Source of the DNA: Mycolicibacterium iranicum
Lineage (GTDB): Bacteria > Actinomycetota > Actinomycetes > Mycobacteriales > Mycobacteriaceae
NCBI RefSeq assembly: GCF_002101705.1
Contig: NZ_LQPC01000065.1
Coordinates: 124,001 to 188,000, forward strand
Direction of reading: 5' to 3'
Length of the DNA: 64,000 nt
This document shows positions 44,270 through 52,724 of the stretch, piece after piece. How positions within the stretch are numbered: the first letter of the stretch is position 1; every line of letters starts with the position of its first letter. Position numbers and translations under genes: made by a program. The notes under the pieces are model-generated. The model did not search any database. It was given only the letters and a program-made list of their open reading frames with translations, and was not told where the DNA came from.

Positions 44270-46032
44270 TCAGGTTTTCCCGCGCGCTCATCGCGCCGGC
44301 CTACTCGCTGGCGCTGACTCTCGCCGTGACCGCGCCGCTGTTGGGGCCTGGTTACCTGCTGCTGCGCGATGCCGTGTCGACGCCGCGCTCATATCTGTCG
44401 GACGCTGCGCTCGGGCTGACACAGGCCGCACCTCGGGCGCTGCCCCAGGACTTCTTCGTCGCCACGGCGTCGACGGTCGTGGACGGCGGCGTGGTGGTGA
44501 AGGCGCTGCTGATCCTCGGTCTGTGGCTGGCCGGCTGGGGTGCCGCGCGGCTGGCCGGGGTTGTGCTGCCCGAGTCCGGGATTGCCGGCCAGTGCGTGGC
44601 CGCCACCATCGCGATCTGGAATCCCTATGTGGCAGAACGGCTTCTGCAGGGGCACTGGAGCCTGCTGGTGGGCTACGGGTGTCTGCCGTGGGTGGCGGCG
44701 ACGGTTCTTTCCCTTCGTCGGGGATCGCCGAAACTGCATTCCGCGCGGGAAAACTCGCGAAAAGGCCGCATGGAATGCAGTTTCGGCAGGGTGTGCGCGC
44801 TTCTGTTCTGGCTGGCGCTGGCGGGCCTGACGCCGACCGGTCTGATGCTGGCCGCCACGATCGCCATGGCCTGCGCACTGGCCCCGGGGGCGGGGCGTCC
44901 CCGCTGGTGGTGCGCCGGGCTGAGCTTGGGTGCTGCAGTGACGGCGGCGCTGCCATGGCTGCTGGCCTCGGCGCTGTCGGGCGGGTGGGCGCCGGATCAG
45001 TCGGCGGGCGTGGCGGCATTCGCGGCGCGGGCCGAACCCGGGCTGGCCACCTTCGGCAGCCTCGCCAGCCTGGGTGGCATCTGGAACGCCGACGCGGTGC
45101 CGCCCTCGCGGACAACGCTTTTCGCGGTGGTCTCGGCGGTCGTCCTGGTGGGGATCGTCGTCGTCGGTGCTCCTCAGCTGCTGCGCAGACGCGCCGCCGC
45201 GCCGCTGGTGATCGTGGCAGTACTCGCCGTGGTGGTGCCCGCGCTGATGGCCACGGGCCCCGGCCTCTCATTGGTCGAGGCGATGATCGACGCCGTGCCG
45301 GGCCTCGGCGTGATCCGCGACGGCCAGAAGTGGGTGGCGTTGGCGATGCCGGCGTACGCCCTCGGCGGGGCCGCCGCCATCCTGACGGTGCGGCCCCGGG
45401 TGCCCGCTCTGGCTACGGCCGCAGTGTGCTGCGCCGCGCTGATCGCGACGCTGCCCGACCTGGCGTGGGGTGTCGGCGGACGCGTGTCGCCGGTCGCCTA
45501 TCCCACGGGCTGGACTGCCGCCGCGGCCGTCGTCAACGCCGACCCCGCGCCTGTCGCGGTCCTTCCTGTCGACAGCATGCGCCAATTCCGTTGGGCCGGC
45601 GAGGCTCCCGTGCTGGATCCGCTGCCTCGCTGGGTACGCGCCGACGTGCTCGGCACCGGTGACCTGACCATCGGCGGGGTCACCGTGCCGGGCGACGGCA
45701 GCCGCGCCCGGGCAATTCAGCAGATGCTGACAACGGGGGCGGCACGAGACGAACTCGCAGCGGCCGGTGTCGGCTGGGTGGTGGTCGAGAACCCAGGAGG
45801 GGCACCCGATCTGGCACTGCCGGTCGCCTTCCGCGACGACGATCTCGCCGTCTACCGCGTCGGCGGCGACACCCCGGGTTCACCACACCGTGGCATCATG
45901 CTCGGCGCGCATGCGGTCTGGCTTGGTCAGCTGCTTCTCGGGCTCCTCGGGATGACGGTCGCGCGTCTGCGGTCACGTCACGCACACCGACGGCACGAGG
46001 ACATGCAGCGGCCACAGAGCGGCGACCAATAG
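44266..46032 (+). CDS. Rv0226c-like multispanning membrane protein; carries an in-frame palindrome
   Basis: About 588 residues with many helices, a GT-C-like layout (PQDFFVATASTVVDGGVVVKAL and NPYVAERLLQGHWSLLVGYG near the N-terminus, and a soluble C-terminal part). It matches M. tuberculosis Rv0226c, an uncharacterised envelope protein. The first canonical start in frame is GTG 44326, which would cut the first helix. The frame continues upstream to RFSRALIAPAYSLAL, and CTG 44266 overlaps the previous TGA as CTGA, so a CTG start is proposed. Residues encoded by 44727-44787 (around SPKLHSARENSRKGRMECSF) derive from a family-A repeat and interrupt a region expected to be a loop between helices. 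Confidence 0.82.
   Translation: MIRFSRALIAPAYSLALTLAVTAPLLGPGYLLLRDAVSTPRSYLSDAALGLTQAAPRALPQDFFVATASTVVDGGVVVKALLILGLWLAGWGAARLAGVVLPESGIAGQCVAATIAIWNPYVAERLLQGHWSLLVGYGCLPWVAATVLSLRRGSPKLHSARENSRKGRMECSFGRVCALLFWLALAGLTPTGLMLAATIAMACALAPGAGRPRWWCAGLSLGAAVTAALPWLLASALSGGWAPDQSAGVAAFAARAEPGLATFGSLASLGGIWNADAVPPSRTTLFAVVSAVVLVGIVVVGAPQLLRRRAAAPLVIVAVLAVVVPALMATGPGLSLVEAMIDAVPGLGVIRDGQKWVALAMPAYALGGAAAILTVRPRVPALATAAVCCAALIATLPDLAWGVGGRVSPVAYPTGWTAAAAVVNADPAPVAVLPVDSMRQFRWAGEAPVLDPLPRWVRADVLGTGDLTIGGVTVPGDGSRARAIQQMLTTGAARDELAAAGVGWVVVENPGGAPDLALPVAFRDDDLAVYRVGGDTPGSPHRGIMLGAHAVWLGQLLLGLLGMTVARLRSRHAHRRHEDMQRPQSGDQ
44727..44787. repeat. Palindromic repeat family A, copy 3 (inside a gene)
   Basis: Arms GCCGAAACTGCATTCC (44727-44742) and GGAATGCAGTTTCGGC (44772-44787) with a 29-base middle. 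It lies wholly within an open reading frame and keeps the frame open, adding about 21 residues. Confidence 0.9.
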
Positions 46033-46233
46033 GTAGGCCGCCATGCCGCCGCCGGCGGGAATTTCGCCGGCCAGCAGATCTTCGAGCCGGCGCACCTCGT
46101 CGGCATGGAAGAAGGCCCACACCAAGCCCAGGGTGACGTACGGGATCAGCAGCCACAGCCCGAACTCGACCATGCCGCCGACGGACACCCGCTTGCTCAG
46201 CCCACGGCGGGTCGCGGTGCGCACACTCGGCAT
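45973..46233 (-). CDS. Small two-helix membrane protein, 86 aa (related to 47102-47299)
   Basis: ATG 46233 follows GAGGGAG at good spacing. The product has a basic N-terminus, then helix 1 (FGLWLLIPYVTLGLVWAFF), a polar loop HADEVRRLEDLLAGEIPAGG and helix 2 (AAYLLVAALWPLHVLVPSV). The pattern PY-x3-GL ... F near the first helix and the LWP near the second recur in the 65-aa protein at 47102-47299, so they are probably paralogues. It lies 11 bases after the mpaB-like gene in the same operon. Its 3' end overlaps the Rv0226c-like gene by 60 bases. No family recognised. Confidence 0.65.
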   Translation of the reverse strand: MPSVRTATRRGLSKRVSVGGMVEFGLWLLIPYVTLGLVWAFFHADEVRRLEDLLAGEIPAGGGMAAYLLVAALWPLHVLVPSVCVT

Positions 46234-46244
46234 AGCGCTCTCCC

Positions 46245-47111
46245 TCAGACCAGCTGGCGTTGCCGTCGGACGCGGTTGCGGACGTCGGCGAGCAGCACGT
46301 AGCTGCCGCCCTGCCGGATGAAGCCCGGCAGGAATCGGTTGACGAATGCCACGAACAGGAACAGCCGCTCGAAAAGGCGCTGCCGGGTTCGGCCCCACCG
46401 CACCCCGAGGGCGTCGCGGAACACCGGTGCCAGAAAGCCTGCCGTCAAGAACTTCAGCAGCGGCCGAAACGGAAGCGCCAGAATCGGATTGATCATCCGC
46501 AAGTTGAGCAGGTCGGTGAGGTAGGACCGCACGACGTCGTCCATCGACACCTGCAGGCACGCGGTGTCCCAGTAGTCGTCGAACTCGGCCCGAGTGGGTG
46601 GCCACTGCTCTTCGGTGACCTGCAGCGTGGTCCCCAGCGTCCAGGCCGACCGGTAGAACTGCTCGGCCTGCTCCTCGGTCATCGGTCCGCGCAACAGCTG
46701 ATAGGTGTCCTCTAGCCCGACGAAAAGGCATGCCGCCACCCACATCTGGAGATCGCGGTCGAAAGCATTGTAGGAGACCGGGCTCGACGGATCGGACTTC
46801 ACATGCCGATGCACCTCGTTGACGGCGGCGCGGAATGCCGCCCGGTCGTCGTCGGTGCCGAGGATCGCGACCGCAAGGTACTGGAACGTCGTGCGGGCCC
46901 GCTTCCAAGGATGCTTCATCAGATTGCCGGAGTCGACCTTGCTCTCGACGACTCCGTGCCCCACGCCGGGGCGCGACAGCTGCATGATCACGTTGGCCGC
47001 TCCGGCGGCGAACGACCAGAAGTCCATGGCGTCGGCGACCTGCACCGGATCGTCGGTCCAGCGCGCGGTGCGCCGCGTGATGTTAATGCGATTGCGATTG
47101 GTCATGGGCAT
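46245..47111 (-). CDS. MpaB/DUF2236-family oxygenase-like protein
   Basis: A 288-residue mostly helical protein of the DUF2236 family, related to fungal MpaB and the rubber oxygenase Lcp (FWSFAAGAANVIMQLSRPGVGHGV near the N-terminus, KRARTTFQYLAVAILGTD, and NEVHRHVKSD with a candidate haem-ligand His). Related proteins are haem-dependent dioxygenases that cleave isoprenoid double bonds. Start ATG 47111 (or 47105) overlaps the 65-aa gene's stop. Two similar small membrane proteins flank it in the operon, and a P450 is divergent. Function here is unknown; oxidation of a polyprenyl or terpenoid lipid is a reasonable guess. Confidence 0.78.
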   Translation of the reverse strand: MPMTNRNRINITRRTARWTDDPVQVADAMDFWSFAAGAANVIMQLSRPGVGHGVVESKVDSGNLMKHPWKRARTTFQYLAVAILGTDDDRAAFRAAVNEVHRHVKSDPSSPVSYNAFDRDLQMWVAACLFVGLEDTYQLLRGPMTEEQAEQFYRSAWTLGTTLQVTEEQWPPTRAEFDDYWDTACLQVSMDDVVRSYLTDLLNLRMINPILALPFRPLLKFLTAGFLAPVFRDALGVRWGRTRQRLFERLFLFVAFVNRFLPGFIRQGGSYVLLADVRNRVRRQRQLV

Positions 47112-47299
47112 ACGTCCGTGAACAGCAGGATGGGCCAGAAGAGCACCGAACCGATGAACACGGCCGCCTTAGCCGCACCGTCGGCATGCTCGATGTACTC
47201 GGGCCGGAACACCGAGAACAGCAGGCCGATTACACCGTACGGCGCTGCGAGCATCAGCCCGGCGCCGAACCACTCTGCCAGCGTCATCTCGTAGTCCAT
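47102..47299 (-). CDS. Small two-helix membrane protein, 65 aa
   Basis: Read from ATG 47299 (an in-frame ATG at 47323 would add eight residues). Helix 1 is AGLMLAAPYGVIGLLFSVF; a short acidic loop RPEYIEHADGAA follows; helix 2 is VFIGSVLFWPILLFTDV. It overlaps the start of the mpaB-like gene by 10 bases, so translation is coupled. Related in layout to the 86-aa protein on the other side of mpaB. Together they may anchor or deliver substrate to the oxygenase. No named family recognised. Confidence 0.6.
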   Translation of the reverse strand: MDYEMTLAEWFGAGLMLAAPYGVIGLLFSVFRPEYIEHADGAAKAAVFIGSVLFWPILLFTDVCP

Positions 47300-47448
47300 G
47301 ATCCGGCGCACTGGGGTCAGCATGTCGGATATGTTAATGACCGTTCGGCTTGATGTCCGTCGTATCAGAACACCGTCGACGAGCTTTTCGATTCCCGACT
47401 CACTGCGTTGCACCGGTACTAGAGTTCGCACCGAGCCGGGAGGTAGTC

Positions 47449-48678
47449 GTGCCCAACACCACGCCAGACGCGATCACGGTCGGCGGTGCCGATCTCACCG
47501 ATCCCGACACGTACCTCGCCGGAATGCCCTACGACGCCTTCCGGGAACTGCGGCACCGAGCACCCGTCGCATGGCACCCGTACGGCGATAAACCCGGATT
47601 CTGGGCGCTCACCCGTCACGACGACATCTACGCCGTCTCCCGCGACAGCGAGACGTGGTCCTCGCAGAACACAGGCGTCTTCATCGACGTCCCGGCACCC
47701 GACGAGGCCTACCAGCTGGCGTTGATGATGCTGACGATGGATTCGCCGCGGCACACCGCACTGCGGGCGCTGATCAGCCGCGGATTCACGTCGAGGCACG
47801 TGGCTCGATTGAGCGCGCGCACCGCGGACATGGCCCGCGACATCGTCGACAACGCCATGGAGCGCGGTGAATGCGAGTTCGTCGGCGATGTGGCCGGCGC
47901 GCTGCCGTCCTATGTGATCGCCGAACTGCTGGGCATCCCGCTCGACGACGGCCGGGCGCTCTACGCACTCACCGAGATCATGAACACCCGCACGATGGGT
48001 GATCCCGAGCTGATCGACGCGCAGGTGCGGCTGTTCGAGTACGCCACCGAACTTGCGGCAGGCAAGCGCGCGAACCCTGTCGACGACATCGCCACCGCAC
48101 TGCTGCACGCCGAGGTGGATGGCAAGCGGCTCACCGACCTCGAATTCAACCTGTTCTTCATGCTGTTGCTCAACGCGGGCGGGGACACCACCCGAAACCT
48201 GGTCGCCGCAGGAACTCTCGCTCTGATCGAACATCCTGATCAGTGGGCCCGGCTGGCGGCAGATCCGTCGCTGATGCCGACGGCGATCGAGGAGATGCTG
48301 CGCTGGACCAGCCCGGTGACTGTCTTCACGCGCACTGCCATGCGCGACACGAGCATGCGAGGCACCGCGATCCGGAAAGGGCAGCGGGTGGCGATGTTCT
48401 ACCCGTCGGCCAATCGAGACGAGGACCACTTCACCGAACCCGACAGGTTCGACATCGGCCGCACGCCGAATCAACATCTGGCTTTCGGCGGCGGCGGAAC
48501 CCACTTCTGCCTCGGCGCCAGCCTCGCCAGGGTCGAGGCTGCGGCGATCTTCCGCGAAATAGTCACCCGTACACAGGGAATCGAACTCGCCGGGCCGGTC
48601 GAAAGGGTGCGGTCGGTGTTGATGAACGGCATCCACTCGATGCCGGTGCGGCTCACCCCTGCTGCAGTGCCCGCATAG
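47449..48678 (+). CDS. Cytochrome P450
   Basis: A 409-residue soluble bacterial P450. Visible motifs: oxygen-binding I-helix AGGDTTRN, the ExxR pair EEMLR, and the haem loop FGGGGTHFCLGASLAR with the thiolate Cys. The start is GTG 47449, preceded by GGGAGG with five-base spacing; a longer upstream reading gives non-P450 residues. It hydroxylates an unknown lipid or steroid and needs ferredoxin partners not encoded here. It is divergent from the mpaB cluster and convergent with the glycosyltransferase, overlapping it by 26 bases. Confidence 0.92.
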   Translation: MPNTTPDAITVGGADLTDPDTYLAGMPYDAFRELRHRAPVAWHPYGDKPGFWALTRHDDIYAVSRDSETWSSQNTGVFIDVPAPDEAYQLALMMLTMDSPRHTALRALISRGFTSRHVARLSARTADMARDIVDNAMERGECEFVGDVAGALPSYVIAELLGIPLDDGRALYALTEIMNTRTMGDPELIDAQVRLFEYATELAAGKRANPVDDIATALLHAEVDGKRLTDLEFNLFFMLLLNAGGDTTRNLVAAGTLALIEHPDQWARLAADPSLMPTAIEEMLRWTSPVTVFTRTAMRDTSMRGTAIRKGQRVAMFYPSANRDEDHFTEPDRFDIGRTPNQHLAFGGGGTHFCLGASLARVEAAAIFREIVTRTQGIELAGPVERVRSVLMNGIHSMPVRLTPAAVPA

Positions 48679-49879
48679 GTCTGTCGAGGACACCGCTGGT
48701 CAGGTGGCCGGCCCGCACAGTCTCCAGCACCGCACGCATCGCCTCGGCGCTCTGCTCCCACGAGAACTCGCCGCTGCGTAGTTGCGCTTTGACACCGAGC
48801 TGTTCGCGCAGCATGTCGTCGGTGAGGAGCCGCTCCAGCCCGTCCACCAACTCCGGGAGTCCGTCGACGAGCATGCCCGTCACCCCGTCGACGATCGAGT
48901 CCGTCAATCCACCCGAGGAGCGGTAACCGATGGTGGGTACGCCGTGCTGGGCCGCCTCGACAACCGCGAGCCCCCAGCCTTCCTTGCGGGAGGGCAGCAC
49001 GTGCACCCAACTGCGCTGAAGCACCGCATGTTTGGTGTCGTGGTCGACGTGGCCGTGAAAGGTGACCGCGTCGGTGATGCCCAGCCGGGCGGCGTGGTCG
49101 ACGAGCTTCTGCGACCACCAGCCGCCCCCGAGGACGTCGAGGTGCAGATCGGGTACCCGGGTGCGCAACTGGGCGATGGCGTCGAGCGCGTCCTCGATCT
49201 GCTTGTGGGGCACCAATCGAGACAGCACGACGACGCGCGGGGTCGCCGAGCGGGGAAAGGCCAGCGAGCTCTCGGGTGCCGCGTCCACCCCGTTGCGCAC
49301 CACCGCGACGTGGTCGGGGTGTACACCGAGAAGCGTGAGGTCCCGGGCCGAGGGCAGAGACACCGTGACGTACTGGTTGCGCCGGTGCGCGCGCGGAGAC
49401 AGCCAGGATTCGACGAACCATCCGATACGGCTCATCACCGGACCGGCGACGGGCCATTGCTCGCGGTGACAGTGGTGGACCAGTACGACCGTCCCCCTGC
49501 CGTAGGCGAGCCGGGACAGGAACGGCAGACCGTTCTGGGTGTCCACGACGACGTCGGGGCGCACATGGCGCATCGGACCGAGCCCGATGCGCGCCGCGAC
49601 CATGGCCAGCCCCGCCCTTATGTACACCGAATAGGGACCGCCGCGACGCTGGATCTCCACGCCGTCGACGATTTCGCGACGCGCGGCGCCGGGGTAACGC
49701 GCCGTGCGCAGCGTGACGCGGGTGCCCGACGCGGCGAGTTGAGCGCCGATCCGCTGCAGGTAGGTCTCGCTGCCGCCGCCCTGGGGATGGCCGGTGTCGC
49801 GCCAGCACAGCAGCAGCACCGAGCGCACGGAGGCCTGCGCACGCGAGGAGCAATCAGGCAGGCGGGAGGGGTCAGACAT
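48653..49879 (-). CDS. Family 4 glycosyltransferase (Rv0225-like)
   Basis: A 408-residue GT-B glycosyltransferase. LLLCWRDTGHPQGGGSETYL is the N-terminal acceptor-side glycine-rich loop; VVVLSRLVPHKQIEDAL and the donor-site LPSRKEGWGLAVVEAAQHGVPTIG carry the conserved E-x7-E. It transfers a sugar from a nucleotide donor in the cytosol. ATG 49879 gives the family N-terminus. It matches Rv0225 in sequence and position next to the Rv0224c-like methyltransferase. The product is unknown; an envelope glycolipid is inferred. Confidence 0.9.
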   Translation of the reverse strand: MSDPSRLPDCSSRAQASVRSVLLLCWRDTGHPQGGGSETYLQRIGAQLAASGTRVTLRTARYPGAARREIVDGVEIQRRGGPYSVYIRAGLAMVAARIGLGPMRHVRPDVVVDTQNGLPFLSRLAYGRGTVVLVHHCHREQWPVAGPVMSRIGWFVESWLSPRAHRRNQYVTVSLPSARDLTLLGVHPDHVAVVRNGVDAAPESSLAFPRSATPRVVVLSRLVPHKQIEDALDAIAQLRTRVPDLHLDVLGGGWWSQKLVDHAARLGITDAVTFHGHVDHDTKHAVLQRSWVHVLPSRKEGWGLAVVEAAQHGVPTIGYRSSGGLTDSIVDGVTGMLVDGLPELVDGLERLLTDDMLREQLGVKAQLRSGEFSWEQSAEAMRAVLETVRAGHLTSGVLDRPMRALQQG

Positions 49880-49915
49880 CCCGGTCAGCCTAACCGCCCT
49901 GCGTAGGGTGACCGG

Positions 49916-50683
49916 GTGGTCGCTACCGATCTGTTCGCCCGGCGGGCGACTCTGACGCGGTCGCTGCGGTTGTTGTCGGCGTTCCGGTTCGAGCGCAGCG
50001 ACCCCGACCGGTTCTACGGCCCCCTGGCCGACGACACCGTCGACATGGTTGCCGACCTGTGGCGCTCGACGACCCGAACCGATCCCCGCGATGTGACGGT
50101 GCTCGACGTCGGCGGTGGCCCCGGATACTTCGCCACCGCGTTCACCGAGGCCGGCATGCGCTACATCGGCGTGGAGCCCGACCCGAGGGAGATGCACTCG
50201 GCCGCTCCTCGCACGCACAGCAGGGCCGGGACGTTCGTCAGAGCCTCGGGCATGTCATTGCCATTCGCCGATGGCAGCGTGGACGTCTGCCTGTCGTCCA
50301 ATGTCGCCGAGCACGTGGCGCACCCGTGGCGTCTCGGCGACGAGATGCTGCGGGTGACGCGGCCCGGCGGGCTGGTCGTGCTGTCCTACACGGTGTGGCT
50401 CGGGCCGTTCGGCGGCCACGAAATGGGGCTCACGCACTATCTCGGCGGACGCCGGGCAGCCGAGCGGTACACCCGCAGGCACGGCCATCGGCCCAAGAAC
50501 GACTACGGCTCGTCGTTGTTCGCCGTCCACGCGCGCGACGGCCTGCGCTGGGCGAAAGGCACCGGCGCCATGCTCGCCGCATTTCCTCGCTACCACCCGC
50601 GATGGGCCTGGGGACTGACCAAGGTGCCCGCCCTTCGCGAATTCACCGTGAGCAATCTGGTGGTCGTGCTCAGCCCGTCCTGA
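49916..50683 (+). CDS. SAM-dependent methyltransferase (Rv0224c-like)
   Basis: A 255-residue class I methyltransferase: motif I VLDVGGGPGYFATAF (about residue 63), acidic residue at GVEPDPREM, then LPFADGSVDVCLSSNVAEHV and MLRVTRPGGLVVLSY. GTG 49916 begins 36 bases from the divergent glycosyltransferase start. It corresponds to Rv0224c. A role in modifying the glycolipid made by the neighbouring glycosyltransferase is likely but not shown. Confidence 0.9.
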   Translation: MVATDLFARRATLTRSLRLLSAFRFERSDPDRFYGPLADDTVDMVADLWRSTTRTDPRDVTVLDVGGGPGYFATAFTEAGMRYIGVEPDPREMHSAAPRTHSRAGTFVRASGMSLPFADGSVDVCLSSNVAEHVAHPWRLGDEMLRVTRPGGLVVLSYTVWLGPFGGHEMGLTHYLGGRRAAERYTRRHGHRPKNDYGSSLFAVHARDGLRWAKGTGAMLAAFPRYHPRWAWGLTKVPALREFTVSNLVVVLSPS

Positions 50684-50737
50684 TCTCCCGACTGCAACAG
50701 GTTCTCGTTTCTGTCTACTGTCGGTACTGTGACCGGT

Positions 50738-52213
50738 ATGACATCCAGCACTGCCTTCAAGACCCAATGGGACAAGCTGTTCATCGGCGGCAAGTGGGTC
50801 GAGCCGGCCACCTCGGACGTGATCGAGGTGCACTCCCCCGCCACCGGCGAGCTGGTCGGCAAGGTCCCGCTCGCGTCGGCCGCCGACGTCGACGCCGCGT
50901 GCGCTGCCGCTCGCAAGGCCTTCGACGAGGGCCCGTGGCCCCATATGTCTCCCGCCGAGCGCGCCGAGGTGCTCGGCCGCGCCGTCAAGATCATGGAAGA
51001 GCGCGCAGAAGAGCTGAAGTTCCTACTGGCCGCCGAGACGGGCCAGCCGCCGACGATCGTCGACATGATGCAGTACGGCGCCGCGATGTCGGCGTTCAAC
51101 TACTTCGTCGGCGCGGCCGACAAGTTCCAGTGGCAGGACATCCGCGACGGCGTCTACGGCCAGACGTTGGTCGTCAAGGAGCCCATCGGCGTCGTCGGCG
51201 CGGTGACCGCCTGGAACGTCCCGTTCTTCCTGGCCGCCAACAAGCTGGGGCCCGCCCTGCTCGCCGGCTGCACCGTCGTGCTCAAGCCCGCCGCCGAGAC
51301 CCCGCTGTCGGTGTTCGCGATGGCCGAGGCGTTCGCCGAGGCCGGCCTTCCCGAGGGTGTGCTCTCCATCGTGCCCGGCGGTCCGGAGACCGGCCGCGCG
51401 CTGACAGCCAACCCGGAGCTCGACAAGTTCACCTTCACCGGCAGCTCCGGCGTCGGTAAGGAGATCGGCAAGCTGGCAGCCGAGAAGCTCAAACCGTGCA
51501 CGCTGGAGCTGGGCGGCAAGTCGGCCGCGATCATCCTCGAAGACGCCGACCTGGACTCGACGCTGCCGATGCTGGTGTTCTCCGGCCTGATGAACTGCGG
51601 GCAGGCCTGCGTGGGGCAGACCCGCATCCTGGCGCCGCGGTCGCGCTACGACGAGGTCGTCGAGAAATTGTCCGCGGCCGTGGCCGCCATGCCGATCGGT
51701 CTTCCCGACGATGCCGGCGCCATGATCGGCCCGCTGATCTCTGAGAAGCAGCGCGACCGCGTCGAGGGCTACATCAAGAAGGGCGTCGAGGAAGGCGCCC
51801 GCCTCGTCACCGGCGGCGGCCGCCCCGAGGGACTCGACAGCGGCTGGTTCGTCCAGCCGACCGTCTTCGCCGACGTCGACAACTCGATGACGATCGCCCA
51901 GGAGGAGATCTTCGGGCCGGTGCTGGCCGTGATCGCCTACGAGGACGAGGACGACGCCGTGCGCATCGCCAACGACTCGGTCTACGGCCTCGCCGGTTCG
52001 GTGTACACCACCGACAACGACAAGGCACTGAAGATCGCCCGCAGGATCCGCACCGGCACCTACGCGGTCAACATGTACGCGTTCGACCCGGGCGCACCGT
52101 TCGGCGGCTACAAGAACTCGGGCATCGGACGCGAGAACGGCCCCGAGGGCATCGCCGCCTACACCGAACCCAAGAGCATCCTGCTGCCGTTCGGCTACAC
52201 CCCCTCCACCTGA
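50738..52213 (+). CDS. Aldehyde dehydrogenase (Rv0223c-like)
   Basis: A 491-residue NAD(P)-dependent aldehyde dehydrogenase. The general base Glu is in LELGGKSAAI, the nucleophilic Cys in NCGQACVGQ, and the cofactor region FTGSSGVGKEI is intact. ATG 50738 gives the usual N-terminus; GTG 50729 is an alternative. It sits directly after the methyltransferase gene, as Rv0223c does next to Rv0224c, with a 54-base gap. A family-B palindrome follows nine bases after the stop and probably ends transcription. Substrate unknown. Confidence 0.93.
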   Translation: MTSSTAFKTQWDKLFIGGKWVEPATSDVIEVHSPATGELVGKVPLASAADVDAACAAARKAFDEGPWPHMSPAERAEVLGRAVKIMEERAEELKFLLAAETGQPPTIVDMMQYGAAMSAFNYFVGAADKFQWQDIRDGVYGQTLVVKEPIGVVGAVTAWNVPFFLAANKLGPALLAGCTVVLKPAAETPLSVFAMAEAFAEAGLPEGVLSIVPGGPETGRALTANPELDKFTFTGSSGVGKEIGKLAAEKLKPCTLELGGKSAAIILEDADLDSTLPMLVFSGLMNCGQACVGQTRILAPRSRYDEVVEKLSAAVAAMPIGLPDDAGAMIGPLISEKQRDRVEGYIKKGVEEGARLVTGGGRPEGLDSGWFVQPTVFADVDNSMTIAQEEIFGPVLAVIAYEDEDDAVRIANDSVYGLAGSVYTTDNDKALKIARRIRTGTYAVNMYAFDPGAPFGGYKNSGIGRENGPEGIAAYTEPKSILLPFGYTPST

Positions 52214-52221
52214 TCCCTCGC

Positions 52222-52279
52222 CGAGCAGACGCAAACTCACACGAAATGGCCTCGGCCAGTGCGAGTTTGCGTCTACTCG
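52222..52279. repeat. Palindromic repeat family B, copy 2
   Basis: Left arm CGAGCAGACGCAAACTCACA (52222-52241), right arm TGCGAGTTTGCGTCTACTCG (52260-52279), stem of 20 with two wobble-type mismatches and an 18-base loop. It exactly fills the gap between two convergent stop codons (52213 and 52284-52286), so a two-way terminator is likely. Confidence 0.87.
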
Positions 52280-52283
52280 CGTT

Positions 52284-52679
52284 TCAGGGCAGCGGGAACG
52301 AGTGGTGCTCGTGGGCGATCAGCCACGCGCCGTCCACCTTGCGCAGCCCGAGGGTGACGCGTAGCCGGTGGTCAGGCTTGGCGGCGAGCTCCTCGGGCCT
52401 GCCGCACCGGAGCAGGGCGCGGGCGAATGCCACATCGCTGCCGGAGGTGACGTCGAGCTCGACGAGCTCGAAGACCGCTCCGCTCGCGATGAACTCGAAG
52501 AACGGCGGCCAACTGTCCCGGTACGCCGCGAGCCCCCTGACGCCGTTCTGCGGCGGCGGGACATCGAACATCACGATGTCGTCGGTATGGGCGGCGACGA
52601 CGCCGTCGAGATCGCGTGATCGGACGGCCTCGATCCACCGCTCGACGACGGCACGGATTTCGGTCTGGTCATCGGTCAT
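52284..52679 (-). CDS. NTF2-like / SnoaL-type protein
   Basis: A 131-residue alpha+beta-cone protein: IRAVVERWIEAVRSRDLDGV followed by AAHTDDIVMFDVPPP and the closing VDGAWLIAHEHHSFPLP. This is the pattern of the SgcJ/EcaC or SnoaL-like NTF2 group, whose members bind or isomerise small hydrophobic ligands or are cofactor-free oxygenases. A catalytic function cannot be assigned. It is convergent with the aldehyde dehydrogenase and lies 45 bases after the frameshifted acyl-CoA dehydrogenase start side. Confidence 0.8.
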   Translation of the reverse strand: MTDDQTEIRAVVERWIEAVRSRDLDGVVAAHTDDIVMFDVPPPQNGVRGLAAYRDSWPPFFEFIASGAVFELVELDVTSGSDVAFARALLRCGRPEELAAKPDHRLRVTLGLRKVDGAWLIAHEHHSFPLP

Positions 52680-52724
52680 GTGTGTTGCGACCTCCGCCGC
52701 CCGCCGAACTCATCGCGCGCTTCT

